Origin: Duncaniella sp.
GTDB lineage: Bacteria > Bacteroidota > Bacteroidia > Bacteroidales > Muribaculaceae
Length of the DNA: 42,438 nucleotides
Direction: 5' to 3'
Assembly: GCA_029056055.1 (NCBI GenBank)
Contig: JAIDCC010000039.1
Location: 1 to 42,438 of the forward strand
Part shown: positions 15,533-24,436 of the stretch, one piece after another
Position numbering within the stretch: the stretch's first letter is position 1
How the letters are laid out: the number at the start of each line of letters is the position of its first letter
Notes under the pieces: model-generated
The model's database searches: none
Told to the model about the DNA's origin: nothing
Seen by the model: the letters and a program-made list of their open reading frames with translations, nothing else
Translations under genes and position numbers: made by a program

Positions 15533-16213
15533 ATGAAGAGACTGCTATTCATCATCAGCCTTCTCGCGGCCACCTTGACGGCGGCTGCGACAGTACCGAT
15601 ACGCGGCGAAGCCGAGGCCGACGTAGAACGCATCTACCAATACATCTCGGCGCGCAATCCGAAATTTGAGCGCGAGGTGGCCGAAGCCTTTTTCGAGGTA
15701 GGACAGCTCTACGGCATACGCGGCGACATAGCCATCTGCCAGGCCATCATAGAGACAGGCTGGTTCAGGTTTGACAACGGCACCCACGTGCCGGCATCGG
15801 CCCACAACTATTGCGGCCTCGGCGTCAAGCAACGCGGCGACAAGGGATGCAGTTTCCCGACGGTGCGCGAAGGGGTCACGGCCATGATGCAGCACCTCTT
15901 CGCCTACAGCACCAAGGAGCCGCTTCCCGAAGGGGAAAGCATAGTCGACCCGCGGTTTACATTCGTGAGCCGCGGCTGCGCCCCCACGTGGGACGAACTT
16001 TCGGGCCGCTGGGCCATGAGCCACGACTACGGAAGGAAAATTCTGAGTCTGCACTCGGCCATGATGAAACACCCGGTGAAGGAAGTGCCCAAGGCGCCGG
16101 AAGTGATAGTAGAAACCGAGCTGCCCGACTCGATAGAACTCGAAATACTCAACGAATTAAGATATGAAGCCGAACGAAATTACAAGCAACATAGCATCGC
16201 GTCTGGGGATTGA
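15533..16213 (+). CDS. Exported glucosaminidase-domain protein
   Basis: This is a probable periplasmic peptidoglycan hydrolase of 226 residues in the FlgJ/Bax-like glucosaminidase family. A signal peptide covers about residues 1-20 (RLLFIISLLAATLTAAA). The catalytic domain spans roughly 30-185, with the likely catalytic Glu74 in QAIIETGWFRF and family stretches HNYCGLGVK and FPTVREGV. The tail after about 185 is acidic. The last 50 bases overlap the start of the downstream helicase in another frame, so the two genes are co-transcribed. The cleaved bond (GlcNAc-MurNAc) is known from the family, not shown here. Confidence 0.9.
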   Translation: MKRLLFIISLLAATLTAAATVPIRGEAEADVERIYQYISARNPKFEREVAEAFFEVGQLYGIRGDIAICQAIIETGWFRFDNGTHVPASAHNYCGLGVKQRGDKGCSFPTVREGVTAMMQHLFAYSTKEPLPEGESIVDPRFTFVSRGCAPTWDELSGRWAMSHDYGRKILSLHSAMMKHPVKEVPKAPEVIVETELPDSIELEILNELRYEAERNYKQHSIASGD

Positions 16214-17483
16214 AAACCTAAACCCGATGCAGCAGCGCATGACACAGACAGCCACGCGCGGCACCTACATACTTCTGGCCCCGACCGGCTCGGGCAAGAC
16301 CGTGGCGTTCGCCATTCCGCTGCTCAAGAGCCTTCGCAAGCCCGACGGACACGTGCAGGCCGTGGTGATGGCCCCTTCGCGCGAACTTGTGCTTCAAATC
16401 TACGACGTAATCCGCCCCATCGCCCCCGACTACAAGACGGTGGCATTCTACGGCGGCCACTCGATGCAGGAGGAAACGCGCTCGCTGGCCGTCACACCCG
16501 ACATCATCGTGGCCACTCCCGGGCGTCTTCTCGACCATATCAACCGCCGGCAGCTTGACCTCGGAGCCGTGTCGGCGCTCGTCATCGACGAATATGACAA
16601 AGCCCTCGAACTCGGTTTCGCCGATGAGATGCGTCGCGTGTGCCGCAGTCTCAAAGGCCTCGGCCTGGTGATACTCACATCGGCCACACCCCTGGCCGCT
16701 CTCCCCGACTACCTGCCGCAGACTTCGGTAGAAAAAATCGACTTTTCGCAGAGCATCGAAGCCCCCGGAAGGAGAATGCAGGTGGTAGAAGTCGAGTCGC
16801 CCGCCCGCGACAAACTCGACACGCTCATCGAACTGCTTCGCTCGCTGCCCGACGGCCGCGTCATAGTGTTTGTCAACCACCGCGATGCCGCCGAGCGCGT
16901 CCATTCGGCACTCCGGGCCGCAAGCCTGCCCGCCGGACTCTATCACGGAGGTCTCGAACAGAACGAGCGTGAGAACGCCATCGAATTGCTCGCCAACGGG
17001 TCGACCCCGATACTCGTGGCCACCGACCTCGCCGCACGCGGTCTGGATATACCCGAATTGTCGGCCGTCGTGCATTACCATCTGCCGGTTTCGCCCGAGG
17101 CGTGGACCCACCGCAACGGCCGCACGGCGCGTCAGGATGCCACCGGCGACATCTACGTCATCGTCAACGAGGGGGAAGACATCCCCGAATACATCAATTT
17201 CGACCGTTCGTATGTGCCCACCGGCCACAACGACCGCCCCATCAGGTCGGGCGTGGCGACGCTCTACTTCAACGTCGGTAAGAAAGAAAAGATTTCGCGC
17301 GGCGACATCGTCGGTTTCCTCATCGCCAAAGGCGGCCTCGCTTCCGACGAAATAGGCCGCATAGCCCTGCGCGACCATTGCGCCCTCGTGGCCGTGCCGC
17401 GCGACAAAGCCGCCGCGCTTGTCAAGACCCTCGCCCCCGAGAAAATCAAAAACACCCGCGCCCGCATCACGCGCTTATCCTGA
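16164..17483 (+). CDS. DbpA-like DEAD-box RNA helicase
   Basis: This is a cytoplasmic ATP-dependent RNA helicase of 439 residues. Motifs in order are Q-motif NPMQQ (about 21-25), I APTGSGKT, Ia APSREL, Ib TPGRLLD, II DEYD in place of DEAD, III SAT, IV VIVFVNH, V ATDLAARGLDI and VI HRNGRTAR. The C-terminal about 75 residues (KKEKISRGDIVGFLIAKGGL...IGRIALRDHCALVAVPRDKA) match a DbpA RNA-binding domain, which in DbpA recognises 23S rRNA hairpin 92, so a role in large-subunit assembly is likely. The start at 16164 lies 50 bases inside the glucosaminidase gene but is needed to keep the Q-motif region. Confidence 0.92.
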   Translation: MKPNEITSNIASRLGIENLNPMQQRMTQTATRGTYILLAPTGSGKTVAFAIPLLKSLRKPDGHVQAVVMAPSRELVLQIYDVIRPIAPDYKTVAFYGGHSMQEETRSLAVTPDIIVATPGRLLDHINRRQLDLGAVSALVIDEYDKALELGFADEMRRVCRSLKGLGLVILTSATPLAALPDYLPQTSVEKIDFSQSIEAPGRRMQVVEVESPARDKLDTLIELLRSLPDGRVIVFVNHRDAAERVHSALRAASLPAGLYHGGLEQNERENAIELLANGSTPILVATDLAARGLDIPELSAVVHYHLPVSPEAWTHRNGRTARQDATGDIYVIVNEGEDIPEYINFDRSYVPTGHNDRPIRSGVATLYFNVGKKEKISRGDIVGFLIAKGGLASDEIGRIALRDHCALVAVPRDKAAALVKTLAPEKIKNTRARITRLS

Positions 17484-17507
17484 CCCGACAGACAAGTATT
17501 GTATTTT

Positions 17508-17539
17508 TTTCACCCCCACTACCGGTAGTGGGGGTGAAA
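17508..17539. terminator. Perfect 32-bp palindrome between convergent genes
   Basis: The 16-base half TTTCACCCCCACTACC is followed immediately by its exact reverse complement. It lies 24 bases after the helicase stop codon and 122 bases before the end of the histidine kinase gene. A bidirectional terminator hairpin (14-bp stem, CCGG loop) is the likely role. Confidence 0.75.
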
Positions 17540-17661
17540 TCGTTAATTAATCAATTAAGATACACATCATTGAGGGCTACGTTATATAACTTCCCGCGTT
17601 GCCAATTTGCTGCGAGAAATCGCGGCCATACCTTCTGCCATACGTCAGTCTCATGAGGGGA

Positions 17662-18951
17662 TTAGGGGCGGAGGGAGATGGCGAAGAGGGTGTGGCGGGG
17701 GGAGGGGGTGGTGAGCGAGAAGCGGAGCTTATGGGAGCTGAGGATTTCGCGCACCACGGTGAGGCCTATGCCGTGGCCTTCGGGGCGCGTGGTGAAGAAG
17801 GGGGTGAAAAGCTGGCGCGACACTTCGGGCGAAATGCCGGGGCCGTTGTCGGATATCACCAGGCTGTCGGGGGTGAGCGTCATCTCGACGCGCCCGTCGG
17901 CGTAGTCAGCGGCACTCTCGGCGCCGTTTTTGACGATGTTGACCACCGCTTGCTCGATGAGCACAGGGTCGAGCCTGACTATGACAGGCTTTTCGGGAAT
18001 AGATGAAACAAACTCTACGCCGCGCGGGCTGCAGAGACTCTGGAGCATGGGACGCATGTCGCTCAGGAGCGCGCAGAGGTCGACTTCGACGGGTTGCGGA
18101 GCGGGGATTTTGACAGCCTCGGCCAGACGGCCTATGAATTGCGACGTCTCGCGGCAGCGGTCGCTGCACGAGCGGAGGCTTTCGGAAATGTCGGGGTCGG
18201 TGTCGTCGAAAATCCCTGTCAGGGTGTCGAGCGTGGAGGTTACTCCCGCCATGAGATTGTTGACCTCATGGCTCATGATGCGTATCACCTTGCCGTAGCT
18301 GCGGCGTTCGGCGCTGCGCACCTCGTCGGTGAGCACTTCGATGATGTAGAAGGGATGCTGATAGCCGAGGTTCATGAACCCGTGGCGGCTGATGCGGTAG
18401 ATGGTCGAGTCGGAGAGGCGCAATTCCATGGCTGCGTCATGGGGGAGCGAGCGCATGGCATCGACCACATCGCCCTTGAGCGAGTCGAAGCGCAGCCCCT
18501 CGGGATTGCAGTCGTCGGGAATGGCAAGAATGGTGCGCGCGGCGGGATTGACCAGCGAAATGTGTATGCCGTCGTTGACCATCACCACCCCCAGAGGCGA
18601 CACGTCGAGCAGCCGCGAGAGCAGAGTGTCCTGCTCCTGCTTGCGGAGTCGCTCGGAGCGCATTTCGGCCATCATGCGGTTGAAGATGTCGATGATGCGG
18701 TCGATGTCCGGCTGCCCCACCTTGGCCAGACGCGTGGAAAACTCGCGGGCACGCAGGAGGTCGGCTCCGAGATTGATGCGCGAGAGCGGACGGATTATCT
18801 TGAAATGGAAAACGAAGGCGAGGAGCACGAGGAGCAGCGAGGCGGCGCGCAGCATCCACACCACCCACTCGGCCCCCTGACATTCGGAGGCACCCACTCC
18901 GCAGGCTATGGCCGCGGCTATTATGACGATGAGGAGAGAATAGGCATTCAT
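17662..18951 (-). CDS. Sensor histidine kinase with minimal periplasmic loop
   Basis: This 429-residue inner-membrane kinase partners the preceding NtrC-type regulator, overlapping it by 4 bases (ATGA). TM1 (about 4-20) and TM2 (about 30-50) are joined by only about nine residues, so no periplasmic sensor domain exists. A HAMP-like linker (51-100) and PAS domain (about 110-210) follow. The H-box His228 is in IMSHEVNN, the N-box in EQAVVNIVKNGAES (about 333-346), G1 DNGPGI (368-373), F-box FTPFFTTR and G2 GHGIGL (392-397). It likely phosphorylates Asp51 of the regulator. The lack of an external sensor suggests it senses the membrane, the linked transporter or an internal ligand through PAS (inference). 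Confidence 0.93.
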   Translation of the reverse strand: MNAYSLLIVIIAAAIACGVGASECQGAEWVVWMLRAASLLLVLLAFVFHFKIIRPLSRINLGADLLRAREFSTRLAKVGQPDIDRIIDIFNRMMAEMRSERLRKQEQDTLLSRLLDVSPLGVVMVNDGIHISLVNPAARTILAIPDDCNPEGLRFDSLKGDVVDAMRSLPHDAAMELRLSDSTIYRISRHGFMNLGYQHPFYIIEVLTDEVRSAERRSYGKVIRIMSHEVNNLMAGVTSTLDTLTGIFDDTDPDISESLRSCSDRCRETSQFIGRLAEAVKIPAPQPVEVDLCALLSDMRPMLQSLCSPRGVEFVSSIPEKPVIVRLDPVLIEQAVVNIVKNGAESAADYADGRVEMTLTPDSLVISDNGPGISPEVSRQLFTPFFTTRPEGHGIGLTVVREILSSHKLRFSLTTPSPRHTLFAISLRP

Positions 18952-20300
18952 CGGGGAATATCAAATTTTTCGAGGCGGCGGTATAGTCCCTGACGGGTGA
19001 TGCCGAGCAGCGAAGCCGCGCGCGTCAGATTGCCTCCCGACTCGGCCAGCGCGGCCATGATGGCCTGCCGCTCGGTCATGGCGAGACGCCCCTCGGGCGA
19101 AAGGTCGGGAGTGCCGAGGTCTTGCACCGTGAAGGCTTCGAGAGGCAGCGGGGCCGAAGGGTCGGAGGTGATGAGGGCGCGCTCGACGGCGTTGCGGAGC
19201 TGACGCACGTTGCCGGGCCACTGGAGCGAGCGCAGATAGTCGAGTGCTTCGGGCGTGATGAGCTGCGAAGGGAGCTGAGTCGCGCCGTCGGAGGTGCGCA
19301 GCGAGGATGTGCGTATCAGATGGTCGACGAGCAGGGGGATGTCGTCGCGGCGCTCGCGCAGGGCGGGGAGGCGCAGCGTCACGAGGTTGATGCGATAGAA
19401 GAGGTCTTCGCGAAACGTCCGGTCGGCCACCATGGCCGGAAGGTCGGCATTCGTGGCACACACCACGCGGATGTCGGCGCGGAGGGTGCGGCTGTCGCCA
19501 AGCGGCTCGAAAGTGTGTTCCTGAAGCACGCGCAGCAGCTTCACCTGACTGTTGAGGTCGAGGTCGCCTATCTCGTCGAGAAAGATTGTGCCCCCCTGCG
19601 CGGTCTCGAAACGCCCTTTGCGGTCGGCTACGGCACCGGTAAACGCTCCTTTCTTATGGCCGAACATCTCGCTTTCGAAGAGCGACGTGGCTATGCCGCC
19701 GAGGTTGACCTTGACCAGCGGGCCGCCACGGCGCAGACTGTTGCGGTGGATGGCGTCGGCGATGAGTTCCTTTCCCGTGCCGTTTTCGCCGGTGATGAGC
19801 ACCGGGGCTTCCGTCGGGGCCACGCGGCGCACCGTGTCGAGCAGATTGAGCAGCGCGGGGTCGCGCCCGATGATGGCCGAGCGGTCGAACGACGGGTCGG
19901 AGGCGTCGTCGGCGTCCGACTCCCTTTTCGAGGCGAGCGAGATGGCCGATTCGACATGAGCCAGCAGCGAGCCGTTGTCCCAGGGCTTGGTGACGAAGTC
20001 TACCGCCCCGGCCCGCATGGCCTCGACTGCGAGCGGAATCGAGCCCCAGGCGGTGATGAGAATCACCGGCACGTCGGGGATGAAGAGCTTGATTTGCCGC
20101 AGGAGCGTTAGACCCTCCTCGCCCGTGGTGCTCCGCGAATAGTTCATGTCGAGCAGCACAAGCGAGAGCGGTGCGCCCGAGCGCACTGCCGCCATGGCCT
20201 CCTCGGGGCCTGAGGCCTCGAGGGTGTCGTAGCCGTTGCGCCGCAGAAGCAGACGCAGCGACAGGCGCACCGATTTATCGTCGTCGACAATGAGAATCAT
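18948..20300 (-). CDS. NtrC-family sigma-54-dependent response regulator
   Basis: This 450-residue transcription activator remodels sigma-54 RNA polymerase. The receiver domain (1-120) has Asp51 (LVLLDMNYS), Thr83 and Lys105. The AAA+ domain has Walker A GENGTGKE (171-178), the sigma-54 contact loop GAFTGA (218-223) and Walker B TIFLDEIGDL (238-247). A Fis-type HTH ends the protein (NLTRAASLLGITRQGLYRRL). It overlaps the kinase by 4 bases and follows the efflux genes, whose promoter has a sigma-54-like element and upstream half-sites, so autoregulation of the cluster is likely. A vegetative-type promoter lies directly upstream. Confidence 0.95.
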   Translation of the reverse strand: MILIVDDDKSVRLSLRLLLRRNGYDTLEASGPEEAMAAVRSGAPLSLVLLDMNYSRSTTGEEGLTLLRQIKLFIPDVPVILITAWGSIPLAVEAMRAGAVDFVTKPWDNGSLLAHVESAISLASKRESDADDASDPSFDRSAIIGRDPALLNLLDTVRRVAPTEAPVLITGENGTGKELIADAIHRNSLRRGGPLVKVNLGGIATSLFESEMFGHKKGAFTGAVADRKGRFETAQGGTIFLDEIGDLDLNSQVKLLRVLQEHTFEPLGDSRTLRADIRVVCATNADLPAMVADRTFREDLFYRINLVTLRLPALRERRDDIPLLVDHLIRTSSLRTSDGATQLPSQLITPEALDYLRSLQWPGNVRQLRNAVERALITSDPSAPLPLEAFTVQDLGTPDLSPEGRLAMTERQAIMAALAESGGNLTRAASLLGITRQGLYRRLEKFDIPR

Positions 20301-20320
20301 AAATTTGAAAAAGTTACTTA

Positions 20321-20352
20321 CAAAATTAACTAATTATCCTTTGATTTCCAAA
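20321..20352 (-). promoter_or_regulatory. Internal promoter for the regulator-kinase pair (TTTG-N20-TAATTTTG)
   Basis: On the minus strand a -33 TTTG (plus 20349-20352, within the last codons of tolC) and a -7 TAATTTTG (plus 20321-20328) have a 20-base spacer. The predicted start is near 20315, 15 bases before the regulator start codon. It would give basal regulator and kinase independent of sigma-54. Confidence 0.7.
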
Positions 20353-21830
20353 TCGGGCTCGATGGGGGTGTCGGTCAGGTAGTCCCAGAGAGTGAGCGAA
20401 CGCAGCTGATAGTAGTAATACCACGCCAGGTAGAGGCGGTCGATGACCGAACGACGGTTTTCGTCCTTGCTGACACGCGAGTCGTTGAGGTCGAGCGTCG
20501 AGATGCGCCCTACGAGAAAAGTCTCTACGTTGGTGTCGTAGCGGCGTGCCGAAATGGTGTCGGCGCGCTCTGCCAGGGCGAGCTGCCGGCGCTGATGGTT
20601 GAAGCGCTCCACGAGGATGAAGATGTCTTGCTCGAAGTCGAGGCGCTCCTTGCGCAGACGGCTTTCTACGACGTCGCGGTTTGACTGCGCCACCTTCACC
20701 TTGCCCTCGCGTTTGCCCCAGTCGAGGATAGGTATCTTAAATCCGATTTCCACCATCTGATTGTCTTTCAGCGGCCCGTAGGCACCGCCCAGACGGGAGT
20801 CGGCGCCTGTGAAACCCACCTGCGCGAAGAGGTCAATCTGGCGGCGGTTGCCTTTGGCCGTGGCCACCGAGTAGTCGGCTTCGAGCTGACGGCGGCGCAG
20901 CGAGGCTGAGAGCGCGTTGCGGTCGAGGGCCTTTTCGAGCACGTCGGGATAGGCCACTTCGCCGAGCGCGATTTCGCCGGGCAGCTCCGTGGCCACTTCG
21001 ACATCCTGACTGATGCCAAGGAAGGAGCGCAGGGCAAACATCGACGCTTTCATGTCGGTGAGAGCCGAGGTCAGGTCGCCCTCGGCCGAAAGGCGGTTGA
21101 GTTCGAGTTGCAACAGGTCGTTGCGCGAAATCTGCCCCATGCCATACTTCGCCTCGGCCACTTCGTAGAGTTTCACCGAGTTTTCGAAGTTCTGACGCGC
21201 TATGTCGAGGTTCACCTCGGCCATGAGCAGATTGAAGTAGTTGGTGATGGCGCTCATGGCCACCCCTTCGGTCTGACTGATGTATTGCGCGAGGGCTTCG
21301 CGATAGCGCACCGGCTCGATGCGCCGGCGCCATTTGAGGCTGTTGACGCCCAAAATCGGCTGGTTGAGCCGAAGCACCACGGGGACAGCCATAAAGCGGT
21401 TGGCCGTGCCGGCGGGTGCGTCGAGCTGCCGCAGCCAGTCGAGCGACGTGGTGAGCGAGAGCGAGCCACCCGTCAACCATATGTTCTGTGTGATAGACAC
21501 TTCGCCGGTCATCTGCATGACGTTGTTTCGCACGAAGGTGTAGCGGCCGTCTTCGAGCTGATAGGAGCTGTAGGTCTTGCGATAGGAGGGTATCGTGGCG
21601 GCGAAATCCATCTCGGGCAGAAGGTCGGCACGATAGGTGCGATAGTTCCAATAGGCTTCGCGCAACTGATTGCGCGCCACTGCGGCGTCGACGCTCGAAG
21701 CGCGTGCCATGGCTATGGCGCGGTCGAGACTGAGGCGCAGGGTGTCGGCGCCCCCCGCGGCCTCGGCATGACACCGCTGACCGCAGGCAAGCGCAAACAC
21801 TATTGCCAACACTTTAATGTAACATTTCAT
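20334..21830 (-). CDS. TolC-family outer-membrane efflux protein
   Basis: This outer-membrane channel of 498 residues completes a tripartite efflux pump. The start is placed at the ATG 21828-21830, where a signal peptide begins at once (MKCYIKVLAIVFALACG, cleavage near HAEA). The longer frame from 21866 adds 12 non-signal residues and overlaps the permease gene. The body is long amphipathic helix with the two-fold repeat typical of outer-membrane efflux proteins, for example the NYFNLLMAEVNLDIA and RKERLDFEQDIFILVERF regions. It lies 28 bases after the second permease. The regulator gene follows after 33 bases. Confidence 0.9.
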   Translation of the reverse strand: MKCYIKVLAIVFALACGQRCHAEAAGGADTLRLSLDRAIAMARASSVDAAVARNQLREAYWNYRTYRADLLPEMDFAATIPSYRKTYSSYQLEDGRYTFVRNNVMQMTGEVSITQNIWLTGGSLSLTTSLDWLRQLDAPAGTANRFMAVPVVLRLNQPILGVNSLKWRRRIEPVRYREALAQYISQTEGVAMSAITNYFNLLMAEVNLDIARQNFENSVKLYEVAEAKYGMGQISRNDLLQLELNRLSAEGDLTSALTDMKASMFALRSFLGISQDVEVATELPGEIALGEVAYPDVLEKALDRNALSASLRRRQLEADYSVATAKGNRRQIDLFAQVGFTGADSRLGGAYGPLKDNQMVEIGFKIPILDWGKREGKVKVAQSNRDVVESRLRKERLDFEQDIFILVERFNHQRRQLALAERADTISARRYDTNVETFLVGRISTLDLNDSRVSKDENRRSVIDRLYLAWYYYYQLRSLTLWDYLTDTPIEPDLEIKG

Positions 21831-21858
21831 CGGATTGTCGAAAAGAGAGAGTGCTATG

Positions 21859-23115
21859 TCATTCATCTTTGAGAGCCACGGCAGGAGCCACGTGCATGGC
21901 GCGGCGCGCCGGAAACAGAGAGCCGAGGAAAATCATCAGCGACACGAGCGCCCAGGTGATGACCACACAGGCCACGAAGCGCGGAGCCACGAAGTAGCCG
22001 CCGTTGTGCCACGTGTTCATCTGATACTTGGTCAGCAGCCAGTCGCACACTATGGCTACGGGCGTCACGAGCAGGAGCAGCACTTCGCCCTCGCTGACTA
22101 TGCGGCGGAACACCGACGTGCGCGATGCGCCGCAGGCCATTCGCAGGGCTATCTCGCTCATGCGCTGGCGGGTGCGAAACCAGAATGTGCCCAGAATGCC
22201 GAGAAAGATGTTGAGGGCGAGAAACAGCGAGGCTATCGCCATCTGAGTGAGTCCTTTCACCGTGTTGCGCTGGAAGTTGTTGCGGATTTCAGTGAAGGGC
22301 TTCACCGAAGCGATGTAGAAGTTGCCGAAACGATAGTTGTCGGCCTCCTTCATCAGAAGCTCGTCGAAATGGCCGTCGTCCATCTTCTCTTTCACCCTGA
22401 CCACGAGCTCGCCGTTCGAGGTGTGGCGCGGTGCGCGGGGGATGATGATTGAGGGCGAACTGTAGCCGGGATAGAAGTCGGCGTAGCGGGCGGTCTGATA
22501 GACCCCGGCCAGCACGAGCGAGTCGCCCGAGACGTCAAACACTTCGCCGATGTGGTCGCGCAGCTCGCCGGCGCGGCTTTCGTCGCCAAGCAGGTTGGCC
22601 GAGGCGAGGAAGCATCCGCGCTGTTTCTCGTGCAAGATTTTGGCGAGTTCTTCCGAGCTCTCGCCGAGCGAACCGCGCAGCCTGAACACTATGGGGAAGT
22701 CGGCCGTCACGCGGCGATGGACAATGTAGCGCCCGTCGTTGGGGATGTCGAGCGTCTCGTGTCGCACGGGACCTCCCGAGTTGGAGCCGTTATAGAAGAA
22801 GGCGTTGTAGCCGGCTTCTACAGCCTCCACGTCGGGGCGGTTCCGGAGTGCCTCGAAAAGTTTCTGGAAGTCGTCGCGCTCGGCGCCGCCATCTTCATAC
22901 TCCTTGTATTCGGGACTCTTGGGGCTGAGTTCGCGCTGGTTGATGAGATAACAGTTTTCGGTGTTAAATCCGCGCGGTTCGTTGAACACCGAGATGTTGA
23001 CGTAGAAGAGGTCGACGAGATACCAGAGCACCACGCTGACTATGAGCAGCTCAAGGCTGAGCCACGTGTTGGCGCGCCATTCGTTGGATATCTGGCGCAG
23101 GAGTTTTCTTTTCAT
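21859..23115 (-). CDS. MacB/FtsX-type ABC transporter permease (second)
   Basis: This inner-membrane permease of 418 residues belongs to the MacB/FtsX family. It has TM1 at about 17-38, a large periplasmic domain (about 40-280), then three membrane segments near 284-310, 335-360 and 380-405. A conserved stretch (RQRMSEIALRMACGASR) typical of FtsX permeases follows TM2. It overlaps the first permease by 4 bases, so the two permeases may form a heterodimer with the single ATPase upstream. It lacks a fused ATPase, unlike classic MacB. Confidence 0.88.
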   Translation of the reverse strand: MKRKLLRQISNEWRANTWLSLELLIVSVVLWYLVDLFYVNISVFNEPRGFNTENCYLINQRELSPKSPEYKEYEDGGAERDDFQKLFEALRNRPDVEAVEAGYNAFFYNGSNSGGPVRHETLDIPNDGRYIVHRRVTADFPIVFRLRGSLGESSEELAKILHEKQRGCFLASANLLGDESRAGELRDHIGEVFDVSGDSLVLAGVYQTARYADFYPGYSSPSIIIPRAPRHTSNGELVVRVKEKMDDGHFDELLMKEADNYRFGNFYIASVKPFTEIRNNFQRNTVKGLTQMAIASLFLALNIFLGILGTFWFRTRQRMSEIALRMACGASRTSVFRRIVSEGEVLLLLVTPVAIVCDWLLTKYQMNTWHNGGYFVAPRFVACVVITWALVSLMIFLGSLFPARRAMHVAPAVALKDE

Positions 23116-24404
23116 TTCTTTCCTGATAATGCGTTAACGATATTGGTGCGCGAGGCCTGCAAGGCGGGGATGCCGGCGCTGAGGAGGTTGAGCAGGAAGC
23201 AGAAGAACAGGGCCCAGCCGAAGGTGCTCCACTGCATGAGCGAGCCGACGGAGACTCCGGTGATGTCATCGGCACCCCACGTGGCCGAAAAGAATGTCTC
23301 CTTGAAGAGCAGGGCGAAAATCATCGAGAGGAGCCAGCCCACCAGACCTGCCGCCACAGTGATGACGAGGTTTTCCATGAAGAGGTCTGACATGATTTCG
23401 AAGCGTGTGGCGCCAAACGCGCGGCGCACTCCTATCTCCTTGGCGCGGCGGCTCAGGCGGCTGTTGGTCATCGACGAGAGGTTGACCGCGGGCACGAGCA
23501 GCAGGATGGCATAGGTGATGAGGTGGCGCTTACGCAGGGCTTTCACATCGGGTTCCTGATTGGCCCACGGGGCGGAAAGTTCTTCCTCGATGTCGTAGGG
23601 ACGGCCCATTCGTTTGATTTCCCAGCCGGCCTCGCCAATCTGTGCGTTGTATTTGGCCAGCATCTTTCCGTATTCCTCGCGGATGGCGGGGAAGTCGGCC
23701 TTGTCGCGCGCCAGAATGAGCGCGGAGAGCATTCCCATGTAGCCGTCGTTCCATACGTCGTCTATGGTTGTCGTGGCTGAAAACGGCACCCACACGTCTC
23801 CATAGGTGAAGTGTGACACCGAGGGCACGTCGGCCACAACGCCGCAAATTCTGTAGGGCATGTGGTCGAGCTCCACCTGACGGCCTGTCACGTCGGTGTT
23901 ACCGAAGAGCTTTTTGGCCACCGAGGCCGAAATGACCACCACGGGGACACCTGAGTCAAACTGCTCGCGGGTGAAGGGCTCGCCGGATTTCCAGTCGAAG
24001 TCGAACACCTTGAAGAAACGGTCGTCGACATCTTTGCGCAACACCGGCACGGGCGTTCCGCCGGCGGCCGCGATGGGCGTCGTGGTGAAGCCGTTGCCGA
24101 AGGCGGTCACCTCTTCGGGTGTGGTGAGCGAATAGATGGTCTCTTTGATTGTCTTAAACGATGTGGCTCCGTTCGAGGTGTTGAATCCGTCGCCCCAGTT
24201 GTTGTTGCTGATTGTGGTATAGGAGCAGGCGAGCCAGCGGTCTTTGTTGGTTTCGGGCCGCAGGTCGGAGTAAGGGAGGTTGACGGTCATCACCACCACC
24301 ATGATGAGGAAGATGGCGAGGGCCGAACCGATGAGCGAGAGGGCGCTGACCAGCGGCTGCTGCTTGAGCGACGCAAACGCCCTTGATATGAGATTGTTTT
24401 GCAT
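23112..24404 (-). CDS. MacB/FtsX-type ABC transporter permease (first)
   Basis: This 430-residue inner-membrane permease pairs with the overlapping second permease. TM1 (about 17-42, VSALSLIGSALAIFLIMVVV) precedes a MacB-type periplasmic domain (about 45-275), followed by membrane segments near 285-305, 340-365 and 390-415. SRRAKEIGVRRAFGATR is the FtsX-family cytoplasmic signature. It begins 32 bases after the ATPase gene. The substrate is not evident from sequence; related systems in Bacteroidota export peptides, lipids or drugs. Confidence 0.9.
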   Translation of the reverse strand: MQNNLISRAFASLKQQPLVSALSLIGSALAIFLIMVVVMTVNLPYSDLRPETNKDRWLACSYTTISNNNWGDGFNTSNGATSFKTIKETIYSLTTPEEVTAFGNGFTTTPIAAAGGTPVPVLRKDVDDRFFKVFDFDWKSGEPFTREQFDSGVPVVVISASVAKKLFGNTDVTGRQVELDHMPYRICGVVADVPSVSHFTYGDVWVPFSATTTIDDVWNDGYMGMLSALILARDKADFPAIREEYGKMLAKYNAQIGEAGWEIKRMGRPYDIEEELSAPWANQEPDVKALRKRHLITYAILLLVPAVNLSSMTNSRLSRRAKEIGVRRAFGATRFEIMSDLFMENLVITVAAGLVGWLLSMIFALLFKETFFSATWGADDITGVSVGSLMQWSTFGWALFFCFLLNLLSAGIPALQASRTNIVNALSGKK

Positions 24405-24436
24405 GAGAAAGTCTTATGTGATGATTGTGACTAAGG

